Origin: Saxidomus purpurata
Taxonomy: Eukaryota > Mollusca > Bivalvia > Venerida > Veneridae
Reading direction: 5' to 3'
NCBI GenBank assembly: GCA_022818135.1
Contig: JAFMSR010000007.1
Location: 10,253,007-10,317,006, forward strand
DNA length: 64,000 nucleotides
Below, piece by piece: positions 11,501 to 26,500 of this stretch. Position 1 is the first letter of the stretch; every line of letters starts with the position of its first letter. The notes beneath the pieces are model-generated. The model searched no databases. It was not told the DNA's origin and saw only the letters and a program-made list of their open reading frames with translations. Position numbers and translations under genes: made by a program.

Positions 11501-14500
11501 ACCGTGGGTCACTTAGTTTTGCATAGGAATATATAGGAAAAACTTTAAAAATCTTCTTCTCTGAAACCAAAAGGCCTAGAGGTAAGATATTTAGCATGTA
11601 GCATTGGCTAGTGGACCTCTACCAAGGTTGTTCAAATTATGAGCCCCGGATCAAAATTGACCCCGCACAGGGGCTCACTTAGTTTTACATAGGCTTATGT
11701 AGGAAAAACTTTAAAAATCTTCTTCTCTGAAACCACAAGGCCTAGAGCTTAGATATTTGGCATGTAGCATTGGCTAGTGAACCTCTTCAAAGATTGTTCA
11801 AATTATGACCCTCGGATCAAAATTGACCCCGCACAGGGGGTCACTTAGTTTTACATAGGCTTATATAGTAAAAACTTTAAAAATCTTCTTCTTTGAAACC
11901 ACAAGGCCTAGAGCTTAGATATTTGGCATGTAGCATTGGCTAGTGGACCTCTACCAAGATTGTTCAAATTATGACCCCTGGGTGAAAATTGACCCCGCAC
12001 CGGGGGTCACTTAGTTTTACATAGGCTTATATAGGGAAAACTTTAAAAATCTTTTTCTCTGAAACCACAAGGCCTAGAGCTTAAATATTTGGCATGTAGC
12101 ATTGCCTAGTAGACCTCTTCAAAGTTTGTTCAAATTATACCCCTGGGGTCAAAATTGACCTTGCCCGGGGGGGGGGATCATTTGTTTGACAAAGGCGTAT
12201 ATAGCAAAACTTATTTGGTTTATAACATTATCTAGTGATCTTCCACCAGGCGAGTGGACTTGTACCAAGGTGAGCGATATAGGGCCATCTTGGCCCTCTT
12301 GTTTCCTTTGGTTGTTTATTTTTTGAAAATCAATCATTTCAGTTACAGGGTTTACACAATTTCCTGTAAAACTAAAGAACTGGGAAGTGTGGTCTGACAA
12401 ATAATCAGGGAAATGTATGAACTGACACTTAATCACTGTTTTCAGGAGAACAACGCTTTCTTTGTGATCACTAACCTTATCATAACAGATGAGCAGAAAA
12501 TTGATGTTTGTGAAGAGGTAAGTTGTTCATTTATCCTTGTATGCCTGTCCCTTATATGATTCAGTACATTTGTGTTTCAGCCATATATATGGTTGCTGTG
12601 GTTCTTAGAACTTTTCACAATTGTGGCTGCGTCAAAGAGTAGTGAGAGCTCTTTTATCAAGATGAAGTGATAGTTGAGGTCATTGCCAATTTCTGCTTCT
12701 GGCAGGATTCAAACCCCAAATCCCTGGCTTACTTTAGACCCAAAATCCCTGGCAGGATTCAGACCTAAATCCCTGGCAGGGATCAGTCCATAATACCTGG
12801 CAGATTCAGTCCCAAGATCCTTGGCAGGGTGTATACCCATAATACTTGGCAGGGTTCAGACCCAAAACCCCTGACAGGGTTTAGACCCAAAATATCCAGC
12901 AGGATACCGACCCAAATTCTAACAATGGCAGGCTTTACATCCAGTTTGCAGGATTAGAATGTCAGACTCATAATTCTAGGATCTCGTGTTCAAATTTCAT
13001 CACTTTTGTGGAATTTAACCACAAGCTCCATAATCCCTTTTTGCCAGACAGGAACTAGCCACATATCCTGGAATGGATAAGACTATTTGATATCATGCAC
13101 AAGAACTCGAGTCAAGAACTGATTTCAATTAAATACATTGAAACTACTTACAGGAAACTTTTACAACTGAACTAATGGCAGCTTATTTATAAAATCAATA
13201 GTGACAGGGGAGTTAACTGTAGATGATCTCTTACAGGATATCAGAATCCCAGGTGCAAATTGTACAGCCAATGCCAGTATTTGTGTAGCAGACGAGCCTC
13301 TCTTGACAGGAGATGGTATGTTAGATACAGTTTTATGTTATAAATCTATAAAATGCTGATCTTGATTTTCATTGTTTGGTATGTCCCATCAGTTGTGTAA
13401 TATGCAAGCGGTTGCCATTGAATTTGCATTGATGTGATAACAATCTTACTTTTATGCCAGATAACTGAAATGTAGGTTCACTTAGTTATAGTAAAATGTA
13501 TCAGTTTAATATGTGTGTGCAGTTACAGTATTAAACAATATAATCACTGATTTACCTTGGAATCAATAATTCCACATGTACAAACCCTTACATTTATGTC
13601 TACATGTAACCTTGAAGTTTTAGGCTGTAGGCACTATGTCAATATCATATATTTTAAGGGAATAAACAATTTATTCAGACAATGAAACCAGTACATGAAA
13701 AAACATGCATGTATCAGTCTGGCATGTAAAGACCTTTCCCATAAATATAGCTCACTAGATCGCTGATTCCAAGATACTTCATGCAGTAGGGAACTATTTT
13801 ATGACCTTTGAACCTTTTTAGTGTTCATAAACAAAAAGGAACTATTTTTATGGTCAAGTATGCTTCATGTTATTGTTTAGCTGATTATTTAAAGATGTGC
13901 AGTACAAAAATATAATTCTGCTACTTTAATTTGTTCCCTCACCATTTCATTTTAATTGCATTTTTAGACCTTTCAAGTTTCTGATCCTGCTAGATTTTCC
14001 AATTTTCTATTTGTTTGCAAGTGCTTGATTTTGTTAATGAGCACTATTGTATATAGAATCATTGTTTTCATTATTACTGTGTTTGATGAATTTTCAAAGT
14101 GCTTCATTTCTGAAAAATTAGTGAAAATAAAAACCTCGCAAAACTAAATATTAGGGATGGGAATGAATATTCGAATATTCGAAAATCGGCCGAATATTCG
14201 AATGCGAAAATCAAATTCGAATATTCGTAAATTATTATTATTTTTAAAAAATACTAGGTAGCAATCTAAAGAATGCTAATTATGCCGAATAAAACCGTTT
14301 GTTCTGTATTGTTTGTTTAGAGCGGGTCAAAAATTTCCCAATTAACACGAAAATTGCAATGCATAATTGACAGGGGGCATCGTTACGGATTAGCAGTTTG
14401 CATCAGGTGTTATTGTGGTGACTTTTTATCTTTTGTTCATTTTAATTGTCGCCTGTTTTATGTAACAAATTTTTAAAGTTGTTTATCTCACAATGTTCCA

Positions 14501-17500
14501 GGATCATCGTCATGTTTACGGAAACGAATAACCAATCACGCTTATACATGTATTAACTCAACTGATATAACTCTTTCGTTGTCCAATCATTCAGAATAAC
14601 TCAAATATTTTCCTTTAATTAATATGTTTGAAATTATTTTTGACAATTTTTTTTTTTAAATCTTTATACATACAAATATTTTACGTAATACAAAGATAAA
14701 ATCGTGAAATGTTAGCCAAACTTCTCCTTGTGGAAAATTAATAATTTGTTTCTTTATATACCGTTTTAAAGTAAACACTTTCATACTAAACATACTGTAG
14801 TGGCGTATCCGTCGTGTTAAGAAAATATACATGGACACCACAAAACGAATATTCGAATATATTCGAATATGCCAAACCGAATATTCGAATATTGATTTTA
14901 GTATTCGTTTCCATCCCTACTAAATATATAACTGGGGGAAAAGACAACTTTATTGTATTAAAGTACAATCGTTATGCCTTAGCACATTCAAGTACAGGAT
15001 TATTGACCTACTATTTTATTGAAGACCAGTTCATCAAGTACTCAATCAGTATGTTTACAGACAATTTTCATGTACTGCATATGATATGTGATATATCTAT
15101 TTATGTAAACTTGTAACAGGTGTTATAATTCTGCTATTGTATGTTAAAGTTTGTAACTATTTCTGTTAAACATTGACATTAGGAATACTGTTTTTCCCAC
15201 ATACTTGAGATAAATCCATCACATTTTTGTAGAGCACTAGACTCTTGTCTTTTTAACCACCACTCAGCAGTAAAGTAACAAGAAAAATGAGACTGTATGC
15301 TTGTAAAACCTTTTCATGCTCAACTGTGCTTCATTCTCCAGAATGTGCCAAATAAACCCTTAAGCTTTATTTTGTATTTGAGGACATTAATTTTGCTGCT
15401 TCATTATTTTATTATGTAAAAGTGTACATTAGTCCCTCCTCCTTTTAAAGTTTAAATACATGTCTTGATTTAATCGTTTTGCCAAGCATATATAATTATT
15501 GTGCTAATGCATTAAAAAAGAGTTTTTGATGAAAAAGCTAACTCTTGACGACGTTAAGTTCATCTGTGAAAAATTTGAGCATAGGGGCAAATGCCCACTT
15601 ACAATCAATAAATTAAATGATTTATTGAACTACATGACAGTGTATAACAAGCACAATGTTGCGTATAAGAATTTTGAATAAATCATATAAAGATCATAAT
15701 CATTAATGGGCTTTCCAATTTTGTTGTATGAATATTATACAGGTTTTATGACTGGTAGATGTATTGAATCAGAGAGAGATCCAGGATTTAAATCATGTGA
15801 AGTCAAAGCTTGGTGTCCAACAGAGAATGGTGCTCTTCAGGCGTGAGTTATTTTATCTGTACACTTTAATGGACTTTACTTGAACTCTTTATTGGACTTT
15901 ATGCTTTATTGGACTTTGTACACTTTTTAATATTGGACTTTGTTTGTACATTTCACTTGAATTTGTCTAAACACTTTATTGGATTTTACCTATAATGCTT
16001 TATTTGACTGTGTACACTTTATTGGACTTTGTCTGTAAACTTATTGGATTTTATCTGTACATTTCACTTGAATGTGTCTATACACTTTATTGCACTTCAT
16101 CTGTTTGTTTTATTGGACTTTACCTCTACACTTTATTGGACTTTTTCTGTACACTTATTGGACTTAAGAGTTATTTTATTATAGCACATGCAAATTATGT
16201 GCAGTGAGAAAATATATGAACATGTCTGAATCAAATCAGAATGGATAATGTTATAAGATAATGTCCTTGAGAACATTTTGTTAATTTGATAGAAAGTGTT
16301 ATGTCTGTAACCATGTGTTACATGTATGTCTGTTACCATTATATTTTTTACGGCAAGTTATCATTTAGTACAACAGAGAAACCAGAAACACTAAAAAAAG
16401 AAATTCTTCAAAGATTTAGCTTGTTTTATCCACATTTTGCATATATTTTGTGTATACAAAAGTCTATTAAATAACAAGAAAATAAGTAATAACATTATTA
16501 TAAAATGTTTTTCTGTTTCATTTGCAAATAAAAAGAAACTTTATTTTCTTTAGGCCCAATCCAGCAGCCCTGGGTATAGCAAAGGATTTTACTGTCTTCA
16601 TAAAAAACAATATCGAGTTTCCAAAGTTTCATGTAAAAAGGTAAGTTAATTGAAACTGTACTTTTTATGTCAGAAATTGTTTTAAACATTGTATTTAATA
16701 TTTAAATTTTTGGCCTTAATGAGTGAAAGTTATATCATTCTGAAACACAGCAATAATTACAAAATGTATAAGTGCTCTCTGTAACTGTGATACCATTGAT
16801 GTTGGCAGGCAATAACTGGAAATCATCATGAAATAAATGGAGCTGCTGTGGCACAGTTGTAGCAGGTTTGCCTAAGGATCAGAGGGTCTCTAGTCTGATG
16901 CCTGTCAGAGCTATGTTGGTAGTGTCTCTAGGCTAGACGGAAATAATTTCTGCATTGTCTCTCTCTCCTCGAGGTTGATTCCATCTGGAATGAGTCTCAA
17001 GAATGATTTAGTTGTAAGAGCTAAAATGTTTCACAAAAAATATTTAGCATAAATTTATTAGTATCGTGAGATACAGCTATCGTAGGAGTAATGTACCAAA
17101 GAGTGTTTTTAGCTCACCTGGCTTAAAAGTGCTAGAATGAGCTCTTAGGATCGCTCATGGTCTGGCATCCATCATACATCTTACACATTTTCCTTCTTAT
17201 GAAATTTCCTCTGAATCCATTTGGCCAATGTTGATTAAACTTGATTTAGCTTAGGCTTATAGAGGGAGAACTAAAAATATCCTCTTGTCTAGAACCACTA
17301 GGCCCAGAGCTTAGATATTTGGAATATAGCATTATATAGTGGACCTCTACGAAGATTGTTAAAATCAGAACCCCAGGTCAAAATTGACTTGTTCTGCTAT
17401 TGATGACCTTGTATTATAACCAATGGTAGCAAGGTGAGCTATATAGGGCCATCTTGGCTCTCTTGTTTTTACTTGCTTTGGTGTAGAGTACATTAAGGAC

Positions 17501-20500
17501 AATTTGACAGTGACATGAAGGAAACTTCTACTACTATTGTACATAAATACATTGGCAATTTTATAGAGGATAATTGTTGGTTTTGGTGTAATATCACAAT
17601 ATAATTTCATGAAGTGATACTTCCACAAGTTGTGCAGCCACAAGTGAAAAATAACTACTTTTGATGTTCACAGGTGAAATTAAAATGACATAACATTGAT
17701 ACCAACTATTTTTTTTTTTTTTTTAATGTTTAAAACTCTTCTTTTGTTGAGTTAGTCTCAATAAAATGTCGAAAAACGCGGGAAACATGATTAGAAAGCA
17801 TAACACAAATGGCATTATTTAAATGACAGTATCGCTGTATGGTTCCAGTATTACCTATGCCCAATATACTTTTTGGCGTTAATCCTGCTAAAACTTTTTG
17901 ATGATTTCACTGAGTGAACAGTGAGTTTACCAGGAAATGATCCACCATTATATTTTGATTAACCACCTAAAAACATAGAATAAAATGGATTAAATATTCA
18001 ATTGTATGCTTGCTCTACCTGTTTATGCAATGGTTGTAAACTTTTATGTACACAAAATGTTTTCTCACTGTCAGATTTTCCTAAATATGCTGTAAGGCCC
18101 AGCAGATATTAAGTTTCTTCAATCAGGCAGTTTGCCTAACTTTCCTTGGAAGCATACATTCCACAAAGGTTTGGATTAATGCCAGGAGATGTTTGCAAAA
18201 TCACCGGGTTTTTGGACGAACTACCAGGAGAAAATACTTTAGCAGGAAGTCCTGCTTTCCTGAGGACTTATTTGATAATTTATTGCTTCTCGTAGTAATG
18301 ATTTATGGAAAAGCTTAAATCCGCATATTTTTTTACACATAGTTTTTGAAAAGTATGCTAAAAATCCGACAGCTATCCCAAGGTATGCCTAAAACTTTGA
18401 GAAAACGAGGTTCACTAATCATCGCGATCTAGAATACACCCTTTGACAGCTGATTACAATTAAAGGCGTCGCCTGTTACGCACTCTAAACCAATCAGAAT
18501 ACGAGGGTTTTCTAAAAATTGATTACCACATATGTGTGTGATCAAGTGTAATTTATTAATAATCGATGTATTAATTTGTTTTGGATCTGTTACGACAGCA
18601 TCATAATCTTTTAATTGGATTAATGATGATTTAATTAGAGGCATGTTTGGAAAGTAGTAACTTGTTTGTCGGTTGAGTATCGGCTTATCACTGCTGTTTG
18701 AATAGTTTACGAATTGCAGCTAATTATCCTGCGGGCATTTACTTAAGATGGTTGTGACAATTAACAGAAACGCGTGTCAACACATCAGTTTTGTTACCTA
18801 ATCGACTGTACACAATACTACTCCAATTATCGATATCACATGTCAGGGTATTGACTGTGTATATTTAAAATGGGCCGTAGGTTGATATTTCATGAGCTTT
18901 GTAGGGATTTTTTCAAAATTTTAATTCATCGGGAGTTTTTGGTATTTTTGCGAGCTTCGCCGGGGTTAGGATCTAAATACAGGGAGAACCTTGCGAATAC
19001 CAGGAGAAGGCATGTATGCTTGGCAGGACCCGCACTAGACTCCCAGCCTCAGTAAGAAACTGCCAGTTATTTTCATGGTTTTTGTAGAAGGACTCAAGTA
19101 ACAGTTACAGTGATTAACAAGTCGGTGATCTTATCAACTTGACCACAGAAAGGGGGATGAGGAAGGGGCATCTTTGGAAGTTTCTTAAAGGCATACAGTT
19201 AATATTGTACTTTTTAGGAGGAATATACCAAAGAGTGTGAACAATGAAACATACTTAAAAAGCTGCAGGTTTGATTTTGGTGACAACAAACTTTGTCCTG
19301 TTATGCGACTAAGTACTATTGTTTCCAATACTGGTACTCCTGATTTCAACACAATAGCAGTGAAGGTATTTAACAATACAGGCGCCAGTAGCAATTCTGA
19401 GACAAGTGTACCAATAGTCTGTGAATTTTGAAATTAAACATACTTCATAGAAAGAACATTAATTTTTGATCATGAATCTTCAATAATTTATACCTATAAA
19501 TAGTGCACTTGTATCAGGATATGAATAAGTACTTGTACTCTTTACTGCATATTATGTTCAGTCCCTATTTTGGTTTGATTATTTATTTTGGTGGTGGCTT
19601 AAAAAAACTAAAAATTAGAATAGTGTTTGGTAGCTTTTCAATTTTGAAACTTGCATCTACAAAAGTTTGTGTAAAGGGAACTGCTATGAATAATTTGAAC
19701 ATGCAATGTATGTAAATTCAAAGCAATTAGCCTTTACAAAATTGAACATTGAAAGATTAGGAAGTGTTTTCATTTTTCCCATGCTTTTGCATCTTAAGCT
19801 TGAAGTGCCTTACTAAGTCTGAAGCTTGAAGTGCTTGCTTTTCTCAACAGAGTTTGTGATTGTAACAAGTGACATTAACCCAATTAAAAGTAGTGATAGT
19901 CTAGTTGATATAAGTGATTCCCTCAGTATTCAAAAAATTTGCATAAAAATGCTTTCTCAGACATTATAACCAAGTGAACTGAAAATGAAACTTTACAGAT
20001 TAAGTCATGAATGTGCACAAAGTCACAGGAAGAGATTCAGAACTTGATCATGCCTTAGGATGAGTAATATCACACTTTAAACTTACATTTTATGTGAAAA
20101 TAGTAATCTATTTAAATGATAGTTATTTGCCGAAGTCTTAACAACTGTTTCAGCAAATTCACTAAGACAGAAGCAATGCCTTGTACCCTTATATTAATTC
20201 ATATCCATGATTTGAACTTACTAAGTCTGAGAAAGTTTATGTTTAACAATATTGGGTTAGATATCAATCTAAGTTCATTATCACCTAACCCCTGTAACTA
20301 TTCAATAACATAGGCTAAAACATTTACATTTGATAAAACATTTTTCATATTTTGCAATGTCGATTTCGTCCATATAAAAAATATTTTATTATGGTCTGAA
20401 TAATTAGACATTCAGTTGGTAAGTTTGTATTGAACATTCTTGCGGATAACTGCTATATTCAGAGTGAAAAGGGGCCAATCCCTTTTAGATAATTAACAAA

Positions 20501-23500
20501 CAGTTGATGGAGTCAGAATTCTATAACATAATGCATTTGTGAAGCTACAATTTAAGAATTTATCTCAACACAAGCAAAGACATCTTGGTGTGCCACAAGT
20601 AGAATCAAAGGTGTATTCAATGTATTTATGTGACAATATTTTATTCCTTCATTTTGTATTCATTTTTGACCAAAATACAGATAGCACCTTAAACTAACCA
20701 TGTTACTTATAAGGCAGCTGCTAAAATGGTACCATACTGACAAGATGTTCCAAGCAAGGACAAGAAAATAACAAAGAGGGGAATAGGAATTTAAGCTTCA
20801 TAGATGAAGGGCTGCATTTTTATTTCAACTCTAGATCCTGAAATTGTTTGTACATTTCAGGAGAAATATATTGGGTTTTGATGATGACAATGAGTTGAAA
20901 AATTGCCGTTTTAAGAAGGACCATGCAAAATATCAGTTCTGCCCCATTTTTGTTTTGAAAGACATTACAGACTATGCTGGAGCTAACTTTACACAAGCTG
21001 CTGTAAAGGTAACTATTGTCTTTCTGACATCTCATTGTTTTTATTTGACCAGCCAGGTTATAAGGTAGATAAAAATGACCTAGACAAGATCTGTATTTTT
21101 ATCTGCAATGCATTATTCACCCATTGTACTGTACCCTCTCCTGATTTGTCATGCTTTGATAGCCTCGACACATGTAACCCTGCTGTAAAGGTTATCATGC
21201 TTGATTCTTTTGTTTTGAATGATTTTTGGCACATTATCAGTTTTGCAAGGTTTTAAATGGTGCGAAGAAAAAGGTTACCAAACTGCATCAGTTTACTTTT
21301 TTAATGCTTTTACATTTCTAGTGGCTATTTTACTGGAGATGCTTAAAAAGTATGTGTAAAGTTCTCCAATGATATGGATTTTAGCATGTGCTTCAGATAT
21401 TTTGCATGGTTCTTCACTGTACAGCTCTTAAAATATAATTTCCATGTTACTTGCACAAAGTAAATAATATGCTAAGTTACATATCTATAGTCGAGATTGT
21501 ATGAAACATTACAAAGTGGCTTGTTTTAAAATCTTGAATAACGAACATATACATGTATAAGCTTTTTATTAGCTCACGTGGCACAAAGTGCCAGAGTGAG
21601 CTATTAGGACCGCTCAACGTCTGGCATACATGTTGTACATCGTATGTCCGTTAACATTTTCCTTCAAACGATATCTCCTCTGAAACCACTAGGCCAATGA
21701 TGATGCAACTTGGCACAGGAAGGCCTAGAGCTTAAACATTTATCTTTTGGCATAACAAATTATGTCCCCTGGGTCAAAATTGACTCCACCCAGGGGTCAC
21801 TTGTTTTTATATAGGTTTTGTAGGAAAAACTTCTAAAATCTTCTTCTCTGAAACAACAAGGCCTAGAGCTTAGATATTTAGCATGTGGCATTGCCGAGTG
21901 AACTTTACAAAGCTTATATATAGGAAATACTTTAAAAAATTTATCTCTGAAACCACAAGGCCTAGAGCTTAGAAATGTGGCATGTATCATTGCCTAGTTC
22001 ACCTCTTCCATGAATGTTCAAATCATGACCCCCAGGTCAAAACTGACCCTTTCTGCTATTTAGAAATGTGGCATGTATCATTGCCTAGTTCACCTTGATA
22101 ATCATGACCCCCAGGTCAAAATTGACCCTTTCTGCTTTAGAAATTTGGCATGTTCAAGTCTAGTTCTCCTCTTCCATGAATGTTCAAATCATGACCCCCA
22201 GGTCAAAATTGACCCTTTCTACTATTGATGACCTTGTATTATAGCCAATGGTAGCCAGGTGAGCAATACAGGGGCATCTTGGCCCTCCTGTTCTAAATCT
22301 ATTCTAAATCAGTCTTCGAAATTTTCAGTGTGAGCAGTACCAGATACCGTAGTGTCCATAAGATTGCTTTGTGATAACTTACCAACTGAATGTTTAAAAG
22401 TATAGGCAAGTTGTCAAGTTGCTAGGCAAAAAATGATCCCAACACATCAAAATATTTGTTAAATAACTGAAATATTTTACTTTTATTTTAATGAGTTTAA
22501 CTATCACTGTACCACTAAATGTTTATGGAAAATGGAATATTCTATGCAGTAAAGTATGTGTTACCCATGTACAAGTATTCCTTAGTTGTGCATACTACTT
22601 CTATTATACTCCTCATGACCACATTAACTAGCCTCTCATATACAATTAGCTCATATCTAGTCATATAATTGTTTTGTATGTCCTCTGACAATATTATTTG
22701 GAGGGTTACTACTCATATTGAGCTGTTGTGGTTATCTTTCAGGAACCTTCAGATGCAAACATCTTATTTAATTAAACACATACTTAGTTTTCAACACCCT
22801 GGAGTGTTTTCCCCTTAAATTCTAACATTCTTTTACTGCTCACAAATCTCTGACATGGAGCAGTAATACTTTGTAACACCATACCACATTGTGTAAACTC
22901 TACACGCAGCACTTTGTTCTGCCATACACCATTTTGTTGACAATCTTAAGCTGTTTCTTAAAAGGATAATTTGCTAGAGCTTAAAAATTATAATTTTTCT
23001 AGATGTTAGTGTCAGGGTCCGTATACATTACAGCCTAGGATCATAATTATCTTTCTTGATAATAAAAAAGATACAAATAATTTTTCATCCAAAGTGCTAC
23101 ACAGATTTTTTGACATTTTTTATCCCCCCGCCAAAGGCGAAGGGGATATTAGAAATGGTCTCCGTCCGTCCGTCCCAATTTTGTCCGGAGTGTAACTCCA
23201 AAAGTACTTCAGGGATTTTCTTCAAACTTCATACACTGACAGAGCACATTGGGAGGAAGTGCAGTGTGCAAGAACAATAACTCTACCTTGCCTACTTTTA
23301 GAGTTATTCCCCTTTATCAGATTTACTTTAAAAGTTTTGTCCAGAGCATAACTCCAAAAGTACTTGAGGGATTTACTTCAAACTTAATACACTGACATAG
23401 CACATTGGTAGGAAGTGCAGTGTGCAAGAACAATAACTCTACCTTGCCTACTTTTAGAGTTATTCCCATTTATCAGATTTACTTGAAAAAAAAATTCCGG

Positions 23501-26500
23501 AGCATAACTCCAAAAGTACAAGGGTTTCTTCAAACTTAATACACGACATAGCACATTGGTAGGAAGTGCAGTGTGTAAGAACAATATCTCTACCTTGCCT
23601 ACTTTTAGAGTTATTCCCCTTATCAGATTTACTTGAAAAAACAATTCCGGAGGCATAACTCCAAAAGTACATGAGGGATTTTCTTCAAACTTAATACACT
23701 GACATAGCACATTGGTAGGAAGTGCAGTGTGCAAGAACAATAACTCTATCTTGTCTACTTTTAGTCAAATAGAAAAATATCATACCTATACTGATAATGA
23801 ACATTAATATAATTTTGCAAACCTTCTCTTCATTGCCTTATTCTTTTTCCACTTACTTGAAAACTGTACTCAGCATTACCATAACTAGACGGCTTTTTAA
23901 GGACTTTGTCTCACCAAGTAAAATGTACGAAAGTACAACCTTCAGGTAACTTCTTCCCGGCGGGGGGATTAACCATGTGTAACATGGCTCTTGTACAATT
24001 TGTTTCACCTTATTTCAATTTTTGCAAATGAAGTTTCACTATATTAAACACTACAATTTTGTAACTTTTCCTTTTGTCCAGAGCATAACTCGAAAATACT
24101 TGAGCTGGAATTTCAAAACAACTTCATACAATTACAAAGCACAATGGGAGGAAGTGCAGTGTTTACAAGAACAATAACTCTTTCTTGACTTATTACAGAG
24201 TTATTGCCCTTTTATCAGCTTTACTTAACTTTGTCCGTAGCATAACTCCAAAAGTACTTGACGGAATTCAATACAACTTCATACAATTGCAAAGCACAAT
24301 GGGAGGAAGTGCAGTGTACAAGAGCCTTAACTCTTTCTTGACTTATTACAGAGTTATTGCCCTTTATCAGCTTTTCTCTAAAAGTTTTGTCAGGAGCATA
24401 ACTCCAAAAGCTACTGGTTGGATTTCAATATTCAACCTCAATACAATGGCAAAGCACTTAATGGGAGGAAGTGCAGTGTGCAGACAAACCTTAACTCTGT
24501 CTTGACTTATTACAGAGTTATTGCCCTTTATCAGATTTACTTGTCTAAGCATAACTCAAAACTTGAGGGATTTTCTTCAAACTTAATACACTGACATAGC
24601 ACATTGGTAGGAAGTGCAGTGTGCAAGAACATATACTGGTTGCAATTCAATACAATGGATTTCTTCAACTATACAATGGTCTAGCATAGTGGGAGGAAGT
24701 GCAGTGTACAAGAACCATAACTCTATTTTGACTTTTTACAGAGTTATTGCCAATAACCATAACTCTCTTTTAAGTATTTTTCCAAAAGTATTCTGTTACT
24801 TTCTCAAACTTCTTCATTGCACATACAGCAAGTCATTGTGGGAGAATAAATCACATAAATTTAGTGATAGGTCTAGTTTTCCTTTAATAAATCAGAGGAA
24901 TACATTTTTTTAAAGATATTTAAGGTCTGTGGGGTTTCATAAGGACTTCAGTCTACCTATATCTGTGAACATTATTTTAGACAAATGCAGTATTTGTTCA
25001 TTTTGTTTGTTTGATGATGTGTGTGTATTTTTTTGGTAAAACTTATACACTGTTATTAGAAATTGGTAGTGCAGTGTTTAAGAATAAGAACTCACCTTGA
25101 TACTTTTAAAGTATCCCTATCAGTTGCTTGTAATTGCGAGCATAAATCCAAAAGTTAGATGATATTCGGGTTTAAACTTAACACTACAAGATTTGTAGGA
25201 AGTGCAGTATGAATATCCATAACTCTAGTTTTATACGCAAACAAAAAATATCATACCTTTGATAATGAATACTAATATAATTTTGCAAATTCTCTTCCCT
25301 TATCATATACTTATTTGAACTGTACTCACATGCTAATGTTCTTTTTTTTTAAATACGTATAATATTATGAAAGGTGTATTATCCAATGGTTACAGGGTGG
25401 ACTGATACAGATCATCATCAACTGGGAATGTAATATAGATTATGACGTAGAAGATTGTGTACCGGAATATTCTTTCCGTCGACTTGACAGTGATCAAGAT
25501 ATTCTATCAAAGGGCTACAATTTTCGGTAATCTTTTACAGTCAGGTTTGTTTTTAAGTAACCACTCAGATCACTTGTTGGCTATGAAAGAAGGGTGTTAG
25601 AAAGCATTATCAAATATCAAAATGTATTATAAAGTACTGCCCTTTGTTGCTTTTGTCTTTCCGTGCGTAATTTGTAAAACAGGTTAGCAATTCAATACAA
25701 CTCATACAAGTGTAGATGCACTAACCTAGAGGAAGTACAGAATACAAGTACCTTAACTTGATATTGGCTTAATTACCGAGTTTCACCTTGTGATCTTTTT
25801 TGCTTGTACGTATTAACGAACCTGATGCTGGACCTGGAATTCAATACAACCTAATCCATTTGATGAGCAAAAGTGTTTCAGTGGTGTCAGCTAGAGGTCA
25901 AGAACCAACTATGGAATCAAAGTTTACATGTTTTACTCTGTGCTTTAATCGGTATTTCTTGAGCTGAGTAGAAGACTTTGAAGTAACCCCGTTATTGGAA
26001 TGATATGCAAAGTGCATGTTACAACTAGTTCTTTTGAACCCTATGGAAGAATTTTTATAAACTTCAAACAAATGTTTACGGGGTATATCAAGATGACGTG
26101 CAGAAGGCATGGTCGGTCAGGCTGGCTCAGGTCAAGGTCACGTGACATTACATTGGAAATCCTGTCCGGTCGGTAACTCTTCACCCTTGAAGTTTTGATG
26201 AAACTTCAGACAAATGTTTACCACATCAAGATGACGTGCCGAACGCATGTTGCATGGCTGCTCAAGGTCAGGTCCAGTGAGCATTAACATTGAAAATCCT
26301 GTTTACATGATTTTTTGAATTGGCAATACAAAGTCATATCAACTTTGGAGGTAATTCAAAAAGATATGATATATATTTCAGTCTACTGACTTGTTTTTTT
26401 AATAAATGTATTATTAAATTCTAGAACCATAACTCCAGGCGCTGTTGAAATCTAATTACAGAGTTATTGCCCTTTTGTTGCTTTTCCTTGTCCAGAGCAT

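Noticed and set aside
21009..21190. Possible third exon 7 copy ending in CCTGCTGTAAAGGTTATC
   Set aside because: Only the last dozen bases resemble the 7b end. No acceptor, no CRF/CP motif and no equal-length frame were found.
23384..24552. Several frames with internal amino-acid repeats
   Set aside because: They are shadows of family D tandem units, with different frames in different copies.
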